This document shows, piece by piece, positions 9,785 to 20,100 of a DNA stretch of 64,000 nucleotides (the first letter of the stretch is position 1; the number at the start of each line of letters is the position of its first letter). Source of the DNA: Microglena sp. YARC (Eukaryota > Chlorophyta > Chlorophyceae > Chlamydomonadales > Chlamydomonadaceae); NCBI GenBank assembly GCA_022414725.1, contig CM039462.1, forward strand, positions 420,385 to 484,384, given 5' to 3'. The notes under the pieces were generated by a model. The model was not told where the DNA came from, made no database searches, and saw nothing but the letters and a program-made list of their open reading frames with translations. The position numbers and the translations under genes were made by a program.

Positions 9785-10453
9785 TCACTTCAAACGCCGC
9801 AAGCTCTGTCGTTCGGTAACCTCTCTAGAAGAGTATATAGCAGTTACAATATCGTCTGCAAATTGAGCGTCATTCGGAAAAAATGAGGAAATGCGGTCCC
9901 TGATATTCGTCTTAGACACTTGAGGACGCACGTAGTTCGTTTTGTAACGAATGCGACCACTCTTTGTGTTCAGGTCCTCTATGTCGTGGTGATCCATGAA
10001 GCCAATAATACGCTGGGTCAATTTCTGCTTCTCCAGTCTACGGTCCCGAATCGCATGCTGCAAGGTCTTGATGCTATCATCAAGCTCAATCCATGTACAC
10101 ACATCGGACTTGAAATCATCTAACAAATAGGGACCCGCAGATACTTGAGAAGAAGACGCATCAGCATCGCCTTTGGTATCTAAATTGCCTTCGGCATCTC
10201 CTTCGCCCTGAATCTTCTCCTTCGGCATCTCCTTCGAATCTTCTCCTTCGGCATCTCCTTCGCCCTCAGAATCTTCTCCTTCGGCATCTCCTTCGCCCTC
10301 AGAATCTTCTCCTTCGCTCAGAATCTTCTCCTTCGGCATCTCCTTCACCTCACTGTTTACGTTGTTGTACAGTTCACGTGTCGAGATCTTTGTCTCATCC
10401 GTATCTTTATCTCCTGAAACACGATGGTGTTGCATCAGTGTATATGTGTACAA
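9785..10453 (-). CDS. Conserved-looking viral protein with acidic repeats and coiled-coil C-terminus
   Basis: A 222-residue product. Residues about 40-95 are tandem acidic repeats (GEDSEGEGDAE and relatives). The C-terminal 110 residues look ordered and helical: WIELDDSIKTLQHAIRDRR, FMDHHDIEDLNTKSGRIRY and a final SREVTERQSLRRLK. This C-terminal pattern resembles a small conserved giant-virus family (DUF5760-like, by memory of its pattern). Its function is unknown. The gene lies between two inverted-repeat elements and shows no frame break. The variable acidic repeat could easily change length by slippage. Confidence 0.65.
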   Translation of the reverse strand: MYTYTLMQHHRVSGDKDTDETKISTRELYNNVNSEVKEMPKEKILSEGEDSEGEGDAEGEDSEGEGDAEGEDSKEMPKEKIQGEGDAEGNLDTKGDADASSSQVSAGPYLLDDFKSDVCTWIELDDSIKTLQHAIRDRRLEKQKLTQRIIGFMDHHDIEDLNTKSGRIRYKTNYVRPQVSKTNIRDRISSFFPNDAQFADDIVTAIYSSREVTERQSLRRLK

Positions 10454-10505
10454 ACGTTACTCCTTTACAACAAGTTTTTTTTATGCAGTGTACACACAAT
10501 TGGTC

Positions 10506-10645
10506 AATGGGCGTTCCTGCCTCCCGGCGGATTTTTTGAAATTTCTACTCAGAATTTAGAGCCCAGAGCTGAATCAGCAAGGAATCACGCTCCAGACCAT
10601 GTTTCGCAACCATTAAAAATCGGCCGGGATGCAGGAACGCCCATT
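10506..10645. mobile_element. MITE of the same family, overlapping the 3' end of the VETF-like gene
   Basis: Left end AATGGGCGTTCCTGCCTCCC, right end CCGGGATGCAGGAACGCCC then ATT, 140 bp. The internal part (TTTGAAATTTCTACTCAGAA, CCATGTTTCGCAACCATTA) matches the 9586 element. I see no clear 4-bp duplication here. Its right end supplies the last ten codons and the stop of the gene on the minus strand. Confidence 0.82.
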
Positions 10646-13600
10646 GTATGTGACTCTATCGAACTCTCTGACGTCCTTGAAAAACATAATATTTTTATTG
10701 TCATCACCACCATCAATCACATGAAACGACGCCGTGCCACGACGAATCGTTAGGGGCTCATCAGAAAAAAGAAGAATGTCTGCCAGCCAATACACGTCAT
10801 CATCACGAACGCTACGTTTCGGAGTTCTAATGATTCCGTAAATCATCGCAACCACGTCTTTTCGCGCAATAGGAACGTTCTCACGCGGACGCGAAGCAGT
10901 CGATCGAATGGATGACAAATGAAACAATAACTGCAAATCTGAGCGTATGGCCATAGAAACGTCACGCCGCAACACATCTCGCACCATGTCGCGGGAACGC
11001 AAAGCGCGCTCCCATGGGGACATGAAAACTCTGTCGTCAACGTGATGTTGGAATTCGTCAACGTAAACGAACAAACCACCGCCGCTCACAGACTTCGAAT
11101 TAAGTAAAAAAGGTATCATCGAAGATTTCGGAGACAACATCTTAACTCGAAAGCCGTTGTTCCCATTACCTAAAAAGACCTCTGCAATCAAATGGATACG
11201 AAGGGGACTACTCTTCACATGACTGTTGTTAACAGGAGGATGTACGCCTTTCTGCAACTTAGCAAGAGATTGTCGAACCGCGGTCACAATAAGCGGGGGG
11301 GGTACATTAGAATTATCATCAAGAGGAATGAAATGCTCAAGTGAAGCACGCTGCTCCCCCCGAATACCCAAACGTTCCACAACTGAACGTCCGCCCACAA
11401 ATTGTTCAAGTAGAATGCAAAACGAGCTCGCACGTTCGAGAGTGTGCAGAGAAGGCAAGTGGATTCGAGTTTCTGCGTTGCTTGTTGAGTTATCATTACT
11501 ACTACGACGACGAGATACACAGCCGCCTCCTACGGATAAGGTGACCGTCAACCGACCCGTTATGGTGCCCATCAAATCGGCGATCGCATCGACATCGGGG
11601 CGAGAGAGTGCGAGGTTGTTGTCCTCCTCCAACGCGACAAGGAAACGTGAGAACGCTCCGAAAATGCAGAGCTCACGTATTAAGGCGGCCCAAGTTGCGT
11701 CCACAGCCTCGGAGTCGTACTCCTTAAGGAGCTGCGAACGAGATACCTTCCCCAACCAAGGAAGGAGAATACGGTCCAATCCGAATATGGTCGCGTACGA
11801 CCCGGATCGCATATGCACAAGGAACGCTTCGAAGATAGAGGGGGATGACAGAGTATCACGCGCGTCTCCTCCACGCATGAACCGCGAGCACACATAACCA
11901 TCCCCCATGGCAACGAAGATCCCGGGAGATTTAACCAACACATCGTGCACAGAAAGGAGAAATACCCGCACGTCGCCTGAAGTATACACATCAGCCAAAG
12001 CTCTAAGAAGACTCGTATCTAGAGGGGTACCAGAAGATCCAACACGAACAATTATAGAAGTGTGGTCCTCGTCGTCTTGTGAAGAAACAAGGACCGAATG
12101 CAAGGCACCTAGACGCCCCTTGACAGGAAGAGGAACGACACCACTATGCATGACATACCGAGAAAATGATGTAATATTTCTACTACTAGGAGACGATACT
12201 GCAACATGTTTTTCGTCAGTCCTATTTTTAGTCTTACGGTTGGTGCTACCAGTAATATTGTTGCTACTTGTCTTACCAGAACCTCCTCCTGCGTCCTTGG
12301 CTTCGCACTGGTCGACGCGTTTCCCAGGTTTGTTGAAGCAGCACGGTAGACACAACCCCGAAGGATGTTTGGATGGATCCAGAAACCCGACATGCCGATG
12401 ATTCTTGTTACTACTGGGTAGTTGGGGGTCGCCATTTTTTGACTTCCTGAAGTATTTGCTGTCGTACAAGATAGGTTCCTCTGCAGGTCCACCAGGACAC
12501 CGACCCCCTGCGCTGACCAGTTGATCACGTGTCATGCTCACGCGACTCATCGGACACCACACAGTAGGGCAAATGTAAATGTTACGCGCAGATGTCTCCT
12601 TAGAGCTTCCATAAGCAATCGCACGGTCGCCGTATGAGTTTGAGGGTAGGACGTCAAACTCCTCGCGCGTCACCACAACAGGTTGACGTCTGTCCACATG
12701 AGGACACATCTTCGAGTACGTTGTGCCGGAAAATAGATTGGGGTCAGCGCGATACAGACTCTCCAACAAAAAACTCCGAGGAACACTACTATCACCGTTT
12801 TTGGTAACGTAATTAGATCTTCCGCTACGAGAACTTCCGGTATGCAAATTCTTTTCTTGAGAAGCTTCTTGCGAGAGGGCGCCAAACAGCATATCTGCCT
12901 CCGAATTCAAGAAGTCGCCGTAACTCTTATTTGCGGCATTCAATAACTCGCCACCACCACCTACTTGTAACATAGATGCCGATAGTTCTGAAATTTGCAC
13001 CCTTCCAATGATACCGGCGATCCGCATCATTACATGCGGTCGCGCGTTCTCAAGCGTGATCGAGTACGAGAAGGCGCCACGAGACTGAACTTGGAGCATC
13101 GGCTCCAGGGTCAATGCACTAACGACACTTGATGCATCACTACTACTACGATCAGCATCGATCGCCTCCTCGCACTGGTCCTGTGTCAAGTGATCGAAAC
13201 GGGATTGAATGATTCTAACAGCATCCGTCTTAGAAAGCTGACGCATGTTTGCAACTGCTTTAAAGAGGTTTCGGGAGTCCGTGTACCCGGAAACTCCACG
13301 GTAAGAGAGCACTTGGGATTTTGAAGGAGGAGTGATTGCGTCAAAGTTCAAGATGTCTTCACGAAGGTCGTTCACCAACTTCCCGTGTTCTCCACGGCGG
13401 TCCTCGACCGAAATAACGTACCGAGAGTCACGTGCATCCCACTCAAGACTAGAATCACCAACGGAAACGAGTGGGCAAACACGCACTGGGCAATCAATGC
13501 GATCGAGGGCGTCGTTCGCTTCCCCGATGCACACCATGTTCACTAACCGGACCGCATCCGGAATTCTCGAAGCATCCGGGATTCGCTGGAATGATACATT

Positions 13601-15009
13601 GACGGAAAGGTCGTCGTCAAAGCTAACGATCGCCACTCCCCCACCAACGCTATCCAGTGACACGAATGCGCGCATGCGACAGTCCGATGAGGGAGGGCGG
13701 CGCAGCCACCAAAAAACCTGGCGAAACATGGCAGGGTCCTCATAAACAGTAGAACGACGCACCTTTAATGAAACTGACCGGCCCAGATTGTCAACTACCC
13801 CATTCATCAACTGCACAGCATGCAAATCTTTGAGATCACCACTTCCACTCATTAACCGACCAAATATGGCAGGTATCGTGTCAGAGAAGAGACCTCGGAT
13901 CGTAGGAATCATTCGGTAGAAAGAAGGCGATGCTCGAGCAACCGCAACGACGCTCCTGACTTCGATGGATACTACCTCAACAAGTGGATTGGAAGGGTTG
14001 GGGGCGATGATGATGACATCAGGTCCGACACTACTAGTAGTACTAGTAGTACCAACACGAGATGGTGTTAATGGAAAGTATTTGAGAACAAACCCTCTAG
14101 ATGGCGACGACTTGTGCTTGCGCTTACCCAGCACGTCCTCTATTGTGGCGAAGTTCACAACCATGAGTCTCGAGGATTTATCGATGCCCAATGTAAGCAA
14201 GTCACCGATTGTCTCGAACTCGAAGGGCGACTCAGCTACATTCAATCGCGAAGAGGAGGAGGACCATGCGTCCGGGTCCTCCTCCCCCCTCTCCACAAGA
14301 GGTAATTGCGGTTCAAATGGGTTCACGCTCCAAGCGTTTAGGAGAACATCTGAAGAGGTTGTCTGCTGGACGTAGCGCATTCCCATGCGCCGGTAAGCAA
14401 CCGACCCTTCGGATGCGAAGAAACGCATAGCGGCAGAAGTGAAATGCTGAAGAGGCACATGGTCCGAAACAACTATCGCATTCTTGTCGTTGGGCCCCAC
14501 AACAACGTCCAATTCGCGGAGCGCCTTATCGGACAAGGGCTGCTCATGCATAGCCAACAACATTTGTATACGCTCTCTCGCGAAACGCGGCCATTTAAGA
14601 CATCTCCAAAGCGAGGGTCCGAGTTCGCGCGAACGTTGGCCATGATGTGCGAGACCACGTGGTCAAGATATGGATTGTCCAGGTACGCTCGAAGTGTAGC
14701 GTCCCCTCCTCCGCGTACGGTGCTAGTGCTAGAAACTTCTTTGTTAGGCGAATAAGAAACCCAGAAACATACGCCCTCATTCGTGCGGGCATGTCCTGAC
14801 CGGACGAGTGCGCCACGCAGAGCGCGAACGGAAAGCCTATGGCAATCAAAGCTTGGAGGCAGCCCGATACTAACCGGTGTCGAGGACGAAACGGATGTCC
14901 ATTTCCGCAATACGAACGGGGAAGAAGAAGAAGAAGAAGATGCAGGAGAGGATGAAGAGGACTTATTTTTCTTATTTTTCATTGACAAGTGTGAGGACAG
15001 GACAATCAA
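10613..15009 (-). pseudogene. Large viral protein resembling early transcription factor large subunit (VETF/A7-like), one frameshift
   Basis: A single frame of 1316 codons (start 14563) plus an N-terminal frame (start 15009 or, better, 14982: MKNKKNKSSSS) that overlaps it and belongs to the same protein through one base shift near 14570, giving about 1450 residues. Around residue 620-740 of the long frame lie CPHVDRR, IYICPTVWCPMSRVSMT, and HVGFLDPSKHPSGLCLPCCF. This Cys-rich signature is typical of the large giant-virus protein annotated as VETF large subunit (poxvirus A7, asfarvirus G1340L, about 1340 residues), which helps position viral RNA polymerase on early promoters inside the virion. 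The C-terminal ten residues (NGRSCIPADF) come from a MITE, so the natural end is lost. Family assignment is moderate; an uncharacterised giant-virus family with the same zinc motif is the alternative. Confidence 0.6.
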
Positions 15010-15192
15010 TAAAATGAACTACTGTTTTTTTATACGGTTTCCCACAGTTCCCCACTGGGGCCATGTTCGCATCGTGTAAAAGAATTTTCAAAGAGGACGT
15101 TTCTGTGACAAAACGACATTATTGACCGGTCTGAGTGTAACATTGTTTGTATCGACGAAGCAGGATTTTACGCTGGCGAACACAGCAGATTC

Positions 15193-15228
15193 AGTTGTTC
15201 TCAAATAAAGCCTGTTCTCAAATAAACC
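15193..15228 (-). repeat. Dispersed repeat, tandem truncated copies
   Basis: CAGTTGTTCTCAAATAAAG followed at once by CTGTTCTCAAATAAA, which runs directly into the AAACCCT repeats. Confidence 0.7.
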
Positions 15229-15242
15229 CTAAACCCTAAACC
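15224..15242. repeat. Short telomere-like tract (AAACCCT x2.7)
   Basis: AAACCCTAAACCCTAAACC is the complement of the TTTAGGG telomere repeat used by plants and many algae. Two and a half units are too few to be a telomere, and could be an interstitial scar or chance. Confidence 0.55.
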
Positions 15243-15292
15243 GGGCACGGAGATTCAAAAAAAATGACGGTAGCAATAATTCATGCCATAAT

Positions 15293-15991
15293 CTACTTGT
15301 AGATTGCGGTTGCATCGGCGATGAGTAAGCGCTTCTCGAGACTCTTTAACAGTCCTGGGTCGGAGCTCTTCTGTTTGGGGATCCTTAGCTTCTCGTGGGA
15401 GGCGTCGGGGATCCTTTGATGCATGACATTCTGCAGGAATTGGTGCTTCTTTAGAAGGGCGTTGTGCTTTGCCTTGACATTCTTCAGTTCGGCGTATTGG
15501 GTGAGGATCTGGTGTTGAAACGCAAGCTTAAGCGTGTTGATCTCGTCGACGAGCATGTCCATGTCGTTCTCAACGTGGGGTACCGTCAAGCGAACGTTGT
15601 GGATGATGTCGTCCACGTTCTCGCCGATCAGGTTCGTGAAAACCTGGTTGCGGTGATCGTCGCACGCGTATATGTGGCACTTATCAAGTGGTAAGATCTT
15701 CGTTGCAGGGGCGGAGCTCTTGCTGTGGTTGGTGCACGGCGCGTTTAGTCCACCGGCGCATCGCATGGCAACTTCCTCGACGACCGCGTAGTGCACATTG
15801 CACGCGTTAAAGCAACTGTTCCCCGACACTGTCGTGGTGGGGTTGCAGCTTAATACGGTGTTGTGGCACCTACCGCAGACGGTCGAGCCGTGGCAGCGAT
15901 TTTTGGTGGTAATCTGTGAGGACATTGTGAGATCTGAATGAATGAATGAATGAAGATTCGTTGTGAGTACAGGGCACTCAATCGGTTTCAA
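15293..15991 (-). CDS. Cysteine-rich protein with C-terminal coiled coil
   Basis: An intact frame of 232 codons; the more likely start is the ATG at 15925 (MSSQITTKNRCHG), giving about 210 residues. The first 90 residues hold many Cys and His (GSTVCGRCHNTVLSC, CFNACNVHYAVVEEVAMRC, CHIYACDDHRN), suggesting one or two zinc sites. The second half is long, charged and helical (DMLVDEINTLKLAFQHQIL through LKKHQFLQNVM), probably a coiled coil. No family is recognised; the architecture of a zinc finger plus a coiled coil is seen in TRIM-like and scaffold proteins. It is divergent from the 16087 gene, with a dispersed repeat in the gap. Confidence 0.6.
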   Translation of the reverse strand: MKPIECPVLTTNLHSFIHSDLTMSSQITTKNRCHGSTVCGRCHNTVLSCNPTTTVSGNSCFNACNVHYAVVEEVAMRCAGGLNAPCTNHSKSSAPATKILPLDKCHIYACDDHRNQVFTNLIGENVDDIIHNVRLTVPHVENDMDMLVDEINTLKLAFQHQILTQYAELKNVKAKHNALLKKHQFLQNVMHQRIPDASHEKLRIPKQKSSDPGLLKSLEKRLLIADATAIYK

Positions 15992-16017
15992 TTTTTTCTG
16001 CGGTCTGGATGATTATA

Positions 16018-16050
16018 AGGTGTGTCCCACTTTATTTGAGAACAACTGTA
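16018..16050 (+). repeat. Dispersed repeat, CCCACTTTATTT type
   Basis: Full copy GGTGTGTCCCACTTTATTTG plus AGAACAACTGTA, located between two divergent genes. Confidence 0.8.
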
Positions 16051-16086
16051 ATGACCAATTGTACAACAGGATACAATGGTACAAAA

Positions 16087-16623
16087 ATGAGCAAGAGGTA
16101 CGTTGTAATTGGGCTCAGCCCATGTACTTGTCGTACAACAACGAATAATTATCAATCTTCGTTGCATCCTCGTCAACGTCGTCTATTCTCAGCAACGCAC
16201 AGAGACACGCGGTTCGTAGTCGCATTCAAAGAAGAAGAAGTGCGTATCGCGGAACACGTCGCGTCATTGTTGGATGCAAGGGAGATGCATCAAAATGTCG
16301 CTCATGTCAACAACAGGAACAAGACCCTCTTCATTAAAAAGAGGGGTATCCGCCTGGCCACCGCCAACAAGAAGACAGAAGATCCCGCCACATCAAGAAC
16401 ACCAATACTTGAGCATATATCGCGAACCGAATTTGATGACATGCCACACACACGCATGCTTGGTACAATATGTGTCAGTCACGTGTTGGACGAGGACGAC
16501 GACGTCATCTTCCTCTCATGCAGTGTGCGGAAACCCAACTTGAATAATTTTGAACGGTGTGTACATCACCTGTCACGCGAGTTCGGCGGCAGCAACATCT
16601 TTGGAGGAGAGGAGGATGTCTGA
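16087..16623 (+). CDS. Hypothetical protein
   Basis: About 178 residues from the ATG at 16087 (MSKRYVVIGLSP); the frame is open further upstream, but that part lies inside the dispersed repeat. The body has a coding-like composition with basic and acidic patches (FKEEEVRIAEHVASLLDA; HVLDEDDDVIFLSC). No membrane segment and no recognised motif. Its stop overlaps the start of the next gene in an ATGTCTGA arrangement, so the two are likely a tight viral pair. Function unknown. Confidence 0.55.
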   Translation: MSKRYVVIGLSPCTCRTTTNNYQSSLHPRQRRLFSATHRDTRFVVAFKEEEVRIAEHVASLLDAREMHQNVAHVNNRNKTLFIKKRGIRLATANKKTEDPATSRTPILEHISRTEFDDMPHTRMLGTICVSHVLDEDDDVIFLSCSVRKPNLNNFERCVHHLSREFGGSNIFGGEEDV

Positions 16624-17077
16624 ATATTACACTCATGAGTACGGTGGTGCACCTCCAAGTAAACAACGGTCTTGGACAATTACTAATCCATGGGTCAATG
16701 TTATCGTCCCATGTTGTTGTTGTCTTAAAGACCCCGTAGTATACGAAGAACACAAGCACAATCACAGAATGGACCGTATCGCGTGCTTGCTAGATCGAAC
16801 GACGCCACTTAGAGAAATATACAACAAGCACTCCCCACCCCCTGATAACTTTATGAAGGGCCGTGCACAAAGGTGTTTTGAGGAGTTCGAAAAAGAAAAT
16901 CAAATCAAGACTGGAACAGAACAAGAAATCGTTGATACGATCGCAAGACTTTCGTATTCTGCTGAAAACATTAAAGATCTGGAACCAACTAAGACATTAT
17001 CATTGTGCGCGAAACAACTTGCATGGGAAGAGGTAATCAAAGCCATCCTTACACTCAGTCCTCATGAACATTGGTGA
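16616..17077 (+). CDS. Hypothetical protein, overlaps upstream gene by 8 bp
   Basis: 153 residues from ATG 16616 (MSEYYTHEYGGAPP). I chose this start because the longer frame from 16550 lies entirely within the preceding gene. A short PCCCCL cluster near residue 35 and a helical, charged C-terminal half are visible. No family recognised. A 31-bp near-repeat (ATTCTTGGTGATGAACATTG) occurs twice just after the stop. Confidence 0.55.
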   Translation: MSEYYTHEYGGAPPSKQRSWTITNPWVNVIVPCCCCLKDPVVYEEHKHNHRMDRIACLLDRTTPLREIYNKHSPPPDNFMKGRAQRCFEEFEKENQIKTGTEQEIVDTIARLSYSAENIKDLEPTKTLSLCAKQLAWEEVIKAILTLSPHEHW

Positions 17078-17179
17078 TGAACATTGTAAAACGTGAATTC
17101 TTGGTGATGAACATTGTAAACCGTGAATTATTGGTGTAAACATGTGCAATGTATGAAGTTCAACAACCGTTTCCAGTAA

Positions 17180-20100
17180 ATGTTGCACCAACCCCCGACA
17201 TACCGAAAGCTTACGCAACGCGACCATGTGCTCCTGCGCCCCGGTATGTACGTAGGCTCTGTGGAGCAAACGACCGACGCAAAACAGCGCATCGTCGTTC
17301 ACACCACGATCAAGACGACGACACCAACATGCGTTGATGAAAACAAGGAAGACGAAGATGATGATGCGTCAAGCACCATCAGCGACTCGTCGAAAGCGGT
17401 ATCAACAAGAAACAAGGCTTCCGTCGCCGCAGATGCTGCTAATGTGCGCATTGAGATGGCGCACGACTCGACTGTGCACATACCGGCATTGTTCAAAATC
17501 TTCGACGAGATACTCGTGAACGCACTTGATCAGGTGCACGAGAACGATGCAGTCCGCCGCATCGATATTAGCGTCGACCGCGGCACGGGCGTCATCGGAG
17601 TGCGTAGCGATGGAGTAGGGCTGCCTGTGGAGATGCACCTGGAACACGAGTGCTACACCCCAGAACTTATCTTCAGACACATGCTCACGTCAGCCAACTA
17701 CAACGATGACATGGAGAGGACTATTAGCGGACAGAATGGCATCGGAGCCAAGGCTTGCAACATCTTCTCGGAATGGTTCGAAGTAGAGACGCTAGACGCC
17801 ACACGCCGCCTCAAGTACACCCAGCGGTTCGAGGAGAACATGTCGCGCACGCTGCCACCAACAATCTCCCCAGTGCCAGCCAGGACGAGGAATCCCAAGC
17901 AATTCGTCAACGTGCGCTTCCTCCCCGACTACAAACGCTTCGGAGGGCTTCAGTCTCTTCCTGAGGATATCCTCAAGGTCATGGAGAGGCGCGCGTACGA
18001 CATTGCAGCGCTCACGCCCACTCGCGTGACCGTCACATTTAACGACCATATCTTGCCCATCCGGTCGTTCGAGCAGTACGCCAACATACACGGTAACACG
18101 GAATCCGAACTCGTCTTCGAAAACCTGAAGATGTTCGAGGGACTCGAATGGGGGGTGGGGGCGAAGCTATCGGACACCGGGTTCCAACAAGTCTCGTTCG
18201 TTAACGGACTGAACACCGTACGCGGCGGCAAGCACGTCGAAAACATACTACAAAACATATGCAAACGCGTTGTTGAGTACGTCAGCAACACTAGCACCAA
18301 GATCGGACGCTCTCTCAAACAGTCGGTCGTCAAACCGCAGTTCGTCAGAGAGAGCCTATTCCTCTTCGTTCGGGCGACCATCCCCAACCCGACGTTCGAC
18401 TCGCAGGCCAAAGAACTCCTCACTACACCGGCGACACGTATCGGAGGGACGAACAAGAAATCATCATCCATAGGCATCTCCGAACGTTTCATCGGGCGAC
18501 TCTGCAAGCTAGACGGATTCTTGGAGCGAGTAAGCGCACTAAGCGGCGTGGCCACAGAACGCGACACCCGCAAGACTGACGGCGCGAAGCGAAGCGTTGT
18601 CTATGGGGTCAAAAAGCTAGACGACGCCGAGTGGGCGGGAACGGCAAAGAGCGAGAAGTGCACGCTCATCCTCACGGAGGGGGATAGCGCCAAGGCAATG
18701 GCAGTCGCTGGCCTCGCCGTTGTAGGAAGACAACTCTATGGCGTCTACCCTCTACGCGGAAAGGTCATGAACGTGTGCGACGCTCCCTCAGAGAGAATCT
18801 CCGCGAACGAGGAGATCAGCAACATCAAGAAGATCATGGGTCTCCAAAGCGGACGCGTGTACGACTCGGTCAAAGATCTAAGATACGGACGCATCATGGT
18901 CATGACCGATCAGGATGTCGACGGCTCGCACATCAAAGGGCTCGTCTTCAACCTCTTCCACCAGCTCTGGCCATCGCTCCTCGCAATAGATGGTTTCATG
19001 ACATCCATGCTCACACCAATCGTGAAGGTCAAGCAACATTCTAGTAAGCAGAAGCAAAATGTCGTAAGCTTTTACAATATCTCGGACTTTGAGCGATGGC
19101 AAGAAGAGAAGAAGTCCGACTCCTCCAGAAAGTCGTGGACTGCAAAGTACTACAAGGGGCTGGGGACATCGACATCAGAGGAGGCGAGAGAGTATTTCCG
19201 AGAACTGCGTACTGTAACCTACCACATCGCAGACGAGAGAACATGTCCCGACGCACTCTCCAGATTGTTTGACAAGCGTCGCGCGAACGATCGGAAGGCG
19301 TGGCTACAATTCTACGACACCAACGACACGCTGGACTACCAAGCATCGCAGCAGATGAGGGTGTGCTACAGAGACTTCATCGACAAGGATCTGAAACACT
19401 TTTCGAATTACGACGTCCTCAGGTCTGTACCATCCGTTGTGGACGGTCTTAAGGTGTCCCAGCGCAAAGCTCTCTTCGGCTGCTTCAAGCGATGCGGTCC
19501 CTCGAACGACAACTACCCGGAAGCGCGAGTCGCTCAGCTTGCGGCTTACGTTGTGGAGCACTCCCTCTTCCACCACGGCGAGGCGTCCATGCAGGGCACC
19601 ATCATCGCCATGGCCCAAAACTTCGTGGGTGCCGGCAACAACCTGAACCTCCTGCAGCCCATCGGACAGTTCGGGAGCCGCCTCGGAGGTGGGTCGGACC
19701 ACGCTTCACCTCGATACATCCACACGTGTCTAGAGCCCGTGACGCGCGCCCTCTTCCCCAGGGAGGACGACCGCGTCCTAGAGTACCTCACGGACGACGG
19801 GACAAGCGTGGAGCCCCGGTTCTACGCCCCGATCATACCGCTCGTGCTCGCTAATGGAGCCGACGGCATCGGAACCGGCTACAGCACACACATCCCATGT
19901 TTCGATCCCAGAGACCTCGGGATCGCGATCCGTGAACGCATCTGCGGAACAGAACGCATCACGAAGCTGAAACCATGGTACAAGGGCTTCCGTGGCGAAG
20001 TGGGGGGCATTCGCGTGAACGGCCGCGAGGTCATCACCGGCAGCGTGGTGAAGGTAGGCGCGACCAAGGCGCGCATCACCGAGCTACCGGTAGGCGTATG

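Larger units (their letters stand above)
9263..9785. other. Gene-free stretch made of two repeat elements
   Basis: Contains the dispersed element at 9316-9562 and, directly after it, a small inverted-repeat element at 9586-9747. No gene is seen. Confidence 0.7.

Noticed and set aside
15224..15242. True telomere
   Set aside because: Fewer than three units and internal to the scaffold, with viral genes on both sides.
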